Source of the DNA: Camellia lanceoleosa
Taxonomy: Eukaryota; Streptophyta; Magnoliopsida; Ericales; Theaceae
Assembly: GCA_025200525.1 (NCBI GenBank)
Contig: CM045763.1
Coordinates: forward strand, 88,440,131-88,504,130
DNA length: 64,000 bases
Direction: 5' to 3'
A program made the translations under genes and the position numbers. The notes beneath the pieces were generated by a model that saw only the letters and a program-made list of their open reading frames with translations, did not search any database and had not been told where the DNA came from. Each line of letters starts with the position of its first letter. Positions within the stretch are counted from its first letter, which is position 1. Positions 57,000-64,000 of this stretch are shown here, piece after piece.

Positions 57000-59367
57000 C
57001 ACACATCTTTTTGACCATGTTGGCTAAGGTCAAGGTTGGTTGTTGGCAAGCCATGGATGGAATTTATGCTATGGAATGGTCTATTACCATTAGGGAGAGG
57101 TTTATTGACAACTTTGGGATTTGCAGATGGGGTGATGACCTTATTGTCAATCAAGTCTTGAATTTCATGGAGAATGCGAAAGCAACGGTCTGTATGGGGA
57201 CCGTACTGCTAATAGAATGTGCAATATTGGGTAGGGTCATGTCTAGGTCAGAGAGAATTAGGGAGAGGTCAAGGGTTAAGCGGTTTAAGATATCCTTTCT
57301 CTATCAGTACCGTCAAGGCAAGGGTTGGGCTGATATGGAGATGAACAAAGGTTCGTTTTTGGGAGGAGGAAGCATCAGGTTTAGAAATATTGGCAAATGG
57401 GTTGGCGGGTATTGGCTGGGTATTCATGGGCTTAGGATTGGAATCAGGATGGGTGTTTTTGGTAAAGCGTCCATTTTCATTGTTTACCCCCTAATTCAAA
57501 ATGCTCTTATCTTAAGCGATAAAAGCGTCATCCGCAGTCTTTGCAACAATTGCGAGTACTTCTTGCTTGTTCAACCCTTTGACCTTCAAAGTCTCAATAG
57601 CACACTGAAGATATACATAAGGATCAATACTTGTCCTGGCCTTGTTCTTGCCACTTGCTTCTGCTTGGCCAAGGGATCGGGTGGCTATATCGAAGCGAGG
57701 CCCAACTTTTGTTGATATGTCATCACCCAAACTTGAGATAGCTTTGGGTTGGCCCTTTCCAACTACAGCTCACCCCAAGATTGGGGAGCTTTTTAACGAG
57801 ATCGAAACCCCAAATGTTAAATCTGTCACCATTTCTTGAAGGTCTTCAATCATTCCTAACATCTTAGTAGTAGTGGGTTCAACCATTTGGCGCTTTTAGC
57901 GTACCCGAACCGGATTGGTTGCACAAATCATACTTTCAACCATGAACACCTTTGGCTTAAGTAGATGGGCTGGGGTGATGTACATGTTGGGGTTGAAAGT
58001 AAGTGGTAGTGTATGGATGAGGTTAGATAAGGAGGAGGTACTTGGTTGTGGATGAGAAGTGGATTAGTGGTAACATTGGGTTCTTGGGGTAGAGCTATTG
58101 TCTGGTTATCAATAAGATTTTGAACCTCATGACGAAGGCGGGAGCAATGATCAGTGCCATGATCGCACTGCTAATAATATGCGCAATATTTGGTGGGGTT
58201 ATATCTAACAGGGAGTGGGTCCGGAAGAGGTTGGGATAAAGGGGTTTGAGATACCCTCTTTCTATCAGGACTTTTAGTGTGCTAGTTAGGCTCATATAGA
58301 GGGAGATGAAAGTTCTATCTTGAGCTTGGGTTAGGCTAGCTGTTTGTGGGTTAGTATTGGCAAAAAGGTCGGTAGTTTTGGGATTGGTGGCGATGGTATT
58401 GATTGTAGTGGGTTCGGGAATAGTGTTACTGCTGGCATTGGTACTCTGAGAAAACACCTTTCTTGTTGGTTCATTTGTTCTTGGAAGGATCCCTTCGTTA
58501 AATGCACTCTTAATATGAATCCCTAATTCATGCAAAATTTTTAAAGTGAATAATGAAGTGACTATTAACTTTTGTAACATATCAGGGTCAAGGTTCTAAA
58601 CCATTATCCGTACTTGGTCCCTCTCAGAAGGTCGATCTGTCATTTGTGCTGCCTTTGCTCTCCATCTTGCAATAAATTCCATAAAAGGTTTTTTATAATT
58701 CTAGTGGGTTGCTTCAAGCTCTTGGGTGGTCATTTCAATTTGGGTATTATAAGAATACTGATTGACAAACGCCTCAGCCAAATCTTCTCAGTTCTATTTC
58801 ACTTTATCCTCCAACTTGGCGTACCAAATGGTTGCTATACCCAACAGGGTTCTTCCATACAAAGAGAGTTTCTAAGGCGTAGTTAGACCCATCAGTTTCA
58901 GAACGTCCAAAAAAAGTCGGATATGTACCATAGAATCGCCAGACCCGTCAAAACGATCAATGTGTGGCATTTTGAATCTGTTTGAAAGCCTTACGGCAAC
59001 CATGGTGTACCCATCCTCAATGTCTGGAATGGAGCTAATTCCCTATGCCTTTTTGAATTGTTTCTCAAGGTTAGCAATTTTCAGCAAGGTCGAGTCGAGA
59101 TCATTAATATCAAGGGAAAAAAGCCCCCTCATTAGGCTGCACCAGGGGTCTGAAAACTTGAGCTTGAGCCAACCTTTCTCAAGAATCTGGACTTTGCAAA
59201 CCTTCAGTTGGCAGAAATGGGTCAAAGTTCGGGTGGGGGCCCAGGACTAGATGTGTGGTAAATGTTCCAGATGGGCGTTGTATTTCAGCAATGGTCTCTT
59301 CCTGCATGGCAATTACCTAGTTTAGGGTCGTTATCATGGCCATAACTTTTTCTAGACTCTGTGTCAT
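57000..59367 (-). pseudogene. Gag of element II with two zinc-knuckle modules, decayed
   Basis: From ATG 59367 (MTQSLEKVMAMI) it matches the gag of element I with more stops and some frameshifts. Recognisable parts are RRPLVQPNEG-like sequence near 59140, the finger KYCAYY, stop, QCDHGTDHCSRLRHEVQNL near 58190, and the second module near 57230: QYCTFY, stop, QYGPHTDRCFRI. Between them is LGDDISTKVGPRFDIATRSL near 57730. The plus-strand 240-codon ORF at 56993-57715 is antisense to this gene and is not called. No protease or RT follows. Confidence 0.75.
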
Positions 59368-60405
59368 CACGAGTCTACTGAGTTGCCAATTTGGGAAATG
59401 GATTGGTGTAAGCTAAGAGCTGACTAACAAGGATTTCGATCTAGTTATACTAGATGTATCTGAACTAGATTAGTCTAGACAAGTTTGACTAGATTAGGCT
59501 TTTTTAGAATGAGCCTTTTGGCATTAGATGGATTTTTTCTTTTGGCCTTTGGGGATCAAATGGACTGGACCTTTGCTAAGTGGATTTTTTTCTGGGATTA
59601 GATGGACTGAGATGGGTTAAGGCTTTCCAGGTCAGATTGGGCTTGGTCTTTGCTGAATTGGGTACTACTCTTTCTTTGGCTCAGACAAATCTAGCATTAA
59701 AACCAAATGTCCCATCAGATCGGGATACCGGGTATGCTAGTTAAAACAAAGCAAGATATAATTTTGGGCCACAATTCTGGTTTTGCTAAAAATTCACCCA
59801 CATCAAACACAAACCCTTGGATTTCGACTCAAATTCTGATTCTGATATAACTCTCAAGTTTTAAAAAGAATCGCCTCAAGATTAAGACTCTTCAAGGATT
59901 GCATCACACACTTCCAAAGATTTCACATTTTGCACAAAAGCATTCAAAACACCCCTATGAAAGGTTATGGTTTCCCTGTCTTAGGTTTGGAGTGATCTAC
60001 AGCTTTACTATTAAAAACAAACAGTATCACAACATCCTAAAAAAATGGGAGAACATCCTGCCTAGTTTGAATGGTCGCTAGAGCTCACTACATGCACTAG
60101 GCTGATTGGTCCAAAAGGATGCCTTAGTAGGATTACCTAATATACCTCTCACAACTAACACCGAGAAGTGAAAGGAGGATCAAGGGATACAACAATAATC
60201 CATATCCAAGGGTTATATTTCCAACATGGCAGAGCCCATGACCGACTAGCCTTTTGGCAAGCTTTTTAGGCAAGCCTCTGGCAAGCCGTCTAGGAATAGC
60301 AGATGAAAAACACATTGACTTAAAGTAACAAATGCAAATGCAATGCAAACAACATATATATGTAGATAAAAACATCACATCATGAAGTTCAAGTCAAGTT
60401 CTCTA
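59368..60405 (-). other. Leader between primer site and gag, element II
   Basis: Non-coding, homologous to 43123-44174. Confidence 0.7.
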
Positions 60406-60425
60406 AGTCCCCAGTAGAGTTGCCA
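60406..60425 (-). other. Primer-binding site, element II
   Basis: On the minus strand TGGCAACTCTACTGGGGACT begins five bases after the LTR end (GTTTC between). This is the Tat/Ogre-type site. It confirms that transcription runs on the minus strand. Confidence 0.85.
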
Positions 60426-60430
60426 GAAAC

Positions 60431-63400
60431 TGTAGCTTGCTTTTCGTGCTCCTTTCGAATACAACTAGCCCTACAGTTCGAACTCCCATGATTCTGAATC
60501 TGATTCTACAAGTGCAATATGAAATAGATAAACACAAATGAGTCCAAATCCAACAAATGGTTTTTGAAAAATCAATGTTATTAAATGCCAAAAATGGACT
60601 GCTTTGCCAGATTTCAGAGTCGCCAGCTAAATATTTTGGAAAAATTTAGGAAACCTGTGACTCGTGCCAAAGGCCATTAGTTCGTTATCACCAAAGTGTC
60701 TTAGGTCAGGAACTTAGGTATGAGAGAGAAAGGTCATGAATTGAGCGCCTCCTTCACCCAATCAAAGATCGGCCTCTACTAATCATGATGTGATTCTTAT
60801 TTACATTATTCCGATTTATTATGCTATCTTTACTATATATTGTCAAATAAGTATAGACTAATTCACAAAAGTTGGAACGCTTCGATTTCATGCTTGTTTG
60901 AAAAGTGTTTGAATATGTACCACTTTAAAAAGTGATCTCATATGTACATTCATCAAGTTATCCCAACTTAAGCAAAAAGCCTCCATCCACAGACATTCAA
61001 GAGATATATCAACTAACAACTTACCCTCATGGTTAACATGCTCGATATGGCAATACTAACATACATGCAATATACTAAAGCAAAAATGCTCACATAGTAC
61101 TCAATTGTGACAAGCTAAAATGGAAAAGAAATAGTTAGAAAAATGCATGATCCTAATGATGCAAATGACTAATGCAACACATACAACATGTAATTTAATA
61201 GACTCGGCTACTAGCATGGCATGTAAGTCAATTCAAGACATGCAAGAGAGCACATATTCGAATAAAGAATTTTGAAATTGACATTTGTTAGTATGATGAG
61301 CTGAACCCTAATGCATGCAAGACGAATGGATGCAAGTCATGGAAAACGCTAAGGAAAATATGATGCTACCATTATAAGCGGGTAAATGAAAGGGAGAAAG
61401 AAATGGGGATTGGAAGACATACACAATTATTTTATATTTTTCCCTCGTGCAGGAGGGCTCAAAATGTCCAAGTGTCTGAATTAAATTAACTACCACAAAT
61501 TCAAATGAATAATAAATAACTAACTAGCTATCTAAATTATTACAACAAGGATAGTATCACAATAAGAATTACAACACTAATTACAACAATATAATATTGC
61601 CACAATAAGTACAATAATAATAATTACAACAATAATTACAATAATAAAATGAACATTAATACTACAACATTAACGTATATAAAAAATGCACAAGGATCAT
61701 ATGCGCTTCAATGAAGACCGTTTGCAGAAACTGCTTTTTCTGCCCCATGTGCAACTGCTCTATTTCACCATCGACCACTGCCTCCTATTTCTGCCAAAAG
61801 TACTCTACTTACCAAATATTGGAGCCCGCTTGGGTCCAAACAAGTCCGGTCGTGCCCTATTTTCTTGTAGAAAAAATGTTTTTGTGCTCTGAGGCGAAAG
61901 CAGTGCAGACAGAGCCTTTCTAAGCCATGTTTATCCCTTTTGTCTTTATTTATCATGGGGAAACTCAAGAGAAGAACGAATTCGGTTCAAAACCATCAAT
62001 GGTCGCAAATTGATAGCGTGATGGTTTTGGACACGTTTGGATAAAAATGACTAAATGCAATGAAAGACGACCACCCCTCCCTCCTATCATGTAATTAGCT
62101 CAAAGAGGGAGATAAATGCACCTCAAGATTCATCAAAATATCATAAATAGATATGTGATGACTCTTAACGTGATGGACTCGGCATAACGTCCGGTTGAAC
62201 CCAACTAATTTTATTACTCTTCTTTATGTCGGTTTCATTGATTTTAAGCCAATTTTATTAGTCCGTTTTGACTTACCTTTCTATTCTTTAATCATTTTGT
62301 CCTAAAATGATATTTAAGTACACTAAATGAAGAGAAATGTCAAACAAGAACTGATCCTTAGCATGAAAGAGATATTGTGCCTTGACGATAAACCTCCGTA
62401 GATATTAAGCCATTAAGCATAAGTGGTCTCTTTCTCATGCCTTGAATAACAATCAATCGCTTGAAATAACTATCGAACAAAGAAAACCAAGAAATGAGGG
62501 AGTGTGCAGAGATGATTATGCAAGATTGATTATTACAAAAGTGGGACTCTTTACATGAAAACTAGATAAAGAAAGCTATCAACTCGAATGATGTGGTGTC
62601 TAAGGCCTAAACAATCGAAACCATGAGGGCTTACAACACAACAAGCAAAGTATTCAAAGCATAAACTAATTAAATGAATTAAACAGCCCCTAAAACCAAA
62701 AAAAACAGTGATAAAATAGCCTCAAAAACAAGCTGAAAATAGTTTGAAAAGCTAGAAAAAAGTAAGCAAAGATTAAAGAGAACAAAACTAGTAAGCAAGC
62801 CTAAGGAACGGTGGCTAACCCCTCCACTTTTTACAACTTCAAATCACATATTTTAGCCTCTGAAAATAGTCCAAAAATAGTCTAAAAACATCCTAAAAAC
62901 AGTGGCTAAAATCATGTTAAAAGAGCACAAAACATAGGGAAAAACAAAAAGATACAAAACTAGTAAGCAAGACTAAGGAAGGGTGGCTAACCTCTCCACT
63001 TTTGGAACTTCTAAACCATGTTTTCCAGCCTTTTTAAGCTCTTAAAATCAATATATAAAGACAAGAAAAATAGAGGAAAAGAGTAGAAGAAGATTAAAGA
63101 AGAAGGTGCAAAATTATACCTTTTGAAAAGAGAGGTAAGCTCTTAGTTAACAAACTTGATTCCAACACCCTCAAATTTCTGAAATTAGCTTTGAAAATTC
63201 AACAAAAAGCTTCAAGAACAAGCTCTAATGGTGTATGTATTATGTATTTATAGCTAAAAGGTGATATGAAGTCAATGAGGCGTTTGAAAGGAAGATGGAT
63301 GGTCTTAGCTCTCAAAAACCTTCAAAGTCTTTGGAAATATTTCCTAGTCCTCTAGGTTCAGAAAATATGTTTTGAAAAATCTACAAGAAAGCTTCAAATC

Positions 63401-64000
63401 TAAGCTTTAATGGTGTATGGACAGTGAAAGTTGATATGAAGAACAAAAGAAGCTTGAAGGTCCAAAGATAACTTATCAATGTCTAAGCCTCTTGGAAGGT
63501 TTTTCTAACCTTAAAATTTGAAATGAGAGGTCCTATTTATAGAATTTGAGCCAATTTGGTCGAAAATATTTTAAAACAAAGCCAGGTGTCCAATTCTCGC
63601 CAGCTGTTCTGTTTGGCACTAATGAGACCCGATCGGGCCCAAAAACACACGGTCGATCCCAAAATTGAAAATTTGGGCCTAAAAAGGGACTTTGGACAAG
63701 TTTTCATTGAAACCCGGCCAGGTCCAAAAATCTACTTTTCAAGCTCGACTTCAAACAGGCATATCTCCCTCATCCAAACTTGATTTTTGGTGATTCTTGA
63801 GCCTAAATTGAAGCCCATAAGTCTACTTTCCAATGGTGATGGCCTCACATCTAAATTTAAAGTGTACAAAGAGATATGCCTAATTTAGTAAAAACTGTTC
63901 ATTTCTTTCTTAACAGTTTGACGCTTAACCTTTTCCTAAACAAATTTTTTTCCCTCCCCTCCTATATCCTTAAACTCCAAGCCTATAAATAAGATGTTTT
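60431..64000 (-). mobile_element. 5' LTR of element II (incomplete at window end)
   Basis: Aligned with 48263-52208 from TGTAGCTTGC onward; about 3570 of an expected 3.9 kb are inside the window. Motif clusters lie at 61824-61857 and 63626-63728, a TATA box at 63533-63542 (minus), and AATTACAACAATA repeats at 61540-61650. Confidence 0.9.
63626..63728. repeat. Motif cluster 1, element II 5' LTR
   Basis: ACCCGATCGGGCCCAAAA, GGTCGATCCCAAAA, TTGGGCCTAAAA and CCCGGCCAGGTCCAAAA. It has fewer units than the left LTR, which has about 40 bp more. Confidence 0.85.

Larger units (their letters stand above)
48263..64000 (-). mobile_element. Non-autonomous Tat/Ogre-like LTR retrotransposon II (cut by window end)
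   Basis: Same plan as element I: left LTR 48263-52208, interior 52209-60430, right LTR from 60431 to beyond the window. The plus-strand left edge is TGTTGCTTGCTTTTCG, matching TGTAGCTTGCTTTTCG at 60431. The target duplication cannot be tested because the right end is outside; CCATT precedes the left end. It has gag but no pol. LTR and interior are related to element I but clearly a separate subfamily. Confidence 0.87.

Noticed and set aside
56993..57715. 240-codon plus-strand ORF
   Set aside because: It is antisense to the gag pseudogene of element II, whose minus-strand reading gives recognisable finger motifs.

Overview
The window looks like intergenic DNA of a flowering plant, probably a dicot. 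It is AT-rich and has plant-type Ty1/copia and Ty3/gypsy retrotransposons nested in each other, LTRs of 1.2 to 3.9 kb, Mutator-like, CACTA-like and hairpin MITE elements, and a tRNA-like SINE fragment. There are no operons, rRNA genes, intact tRNA genes or CRISPR arrays. I cannot name the species. No gene in the window is clearly intact; almost every long ORF is a piece of a decayed transposon, an antisense shadow, or a translated simple repeat.

Left part (1-18.4 kb). A solo LTR with a perfect 5-bp target duplication (168-2365) is followed by a small Mutator-like element (2536-2696) and AT-rich DNA. A Ty1/copia element spans 4925-18397. Its pol gene is interrupted by a 5'-LTR-gag-pol fragment of a Ty3/gypsy element (9641 to about 14806), which lacks integrase and a 3' LTR. 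Its 3' LTR is split by a 1.0-kb Mutator-like element (17200-18213).

Middle (18.4-32.6 kb). This is a patchwork: a CACTA end, a dispersed repeat, two more Mutator-like elements with 9-bp target duplications (19497-19909 and 20966-21957), a SINE fragment, a hairpin MITE that hosts a second solo LTR (22521-24614), an LTR end in reverse orientation (from 25078), 2.4 kb of CAAA/TAGTCC low-complexity DNA, a CACTA-type MITE (28010-28400), and one gene-like locus (about 28.9-30.75 kb). That locus encodes an Asn/Gln-rich protein with nine degenerate repeats of about 42 residues and an EAR-like C-terminus, but it is broken by stops and frameshifts.

Right part (32.6-64 kb). Two related giant retrotransposons lie on the minus strand. 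Element I (32623-47964) is complete at both ends, with GCACC target duplications. Element II (48263 to beyond 64000) is cut by the window end. Both have LTRs of about 3.7-3.9 kb, a Tat/Ogre-like primer site, a gag gene with two zinc-knuckle modules, and no recognisable protease, reverse transcriptase or integrase. They look non-autonomous. Element I sits inside an older CCGATAC-rich foldback repeat.

The pattern I find most worth following: all the LTR families here carry clusters of short GC-rich palindromes, usually just upstream of the likely core promoter. The palindrome sequence differs by family (CACATGTG, CTCGAG, GGCCGGCC, CCCGGTCGGGCC, GTCCGG-CCGGAC). In elements I and II, whose LTRs are otherwise homologous, the motif has been swapped at both of two separate positions.
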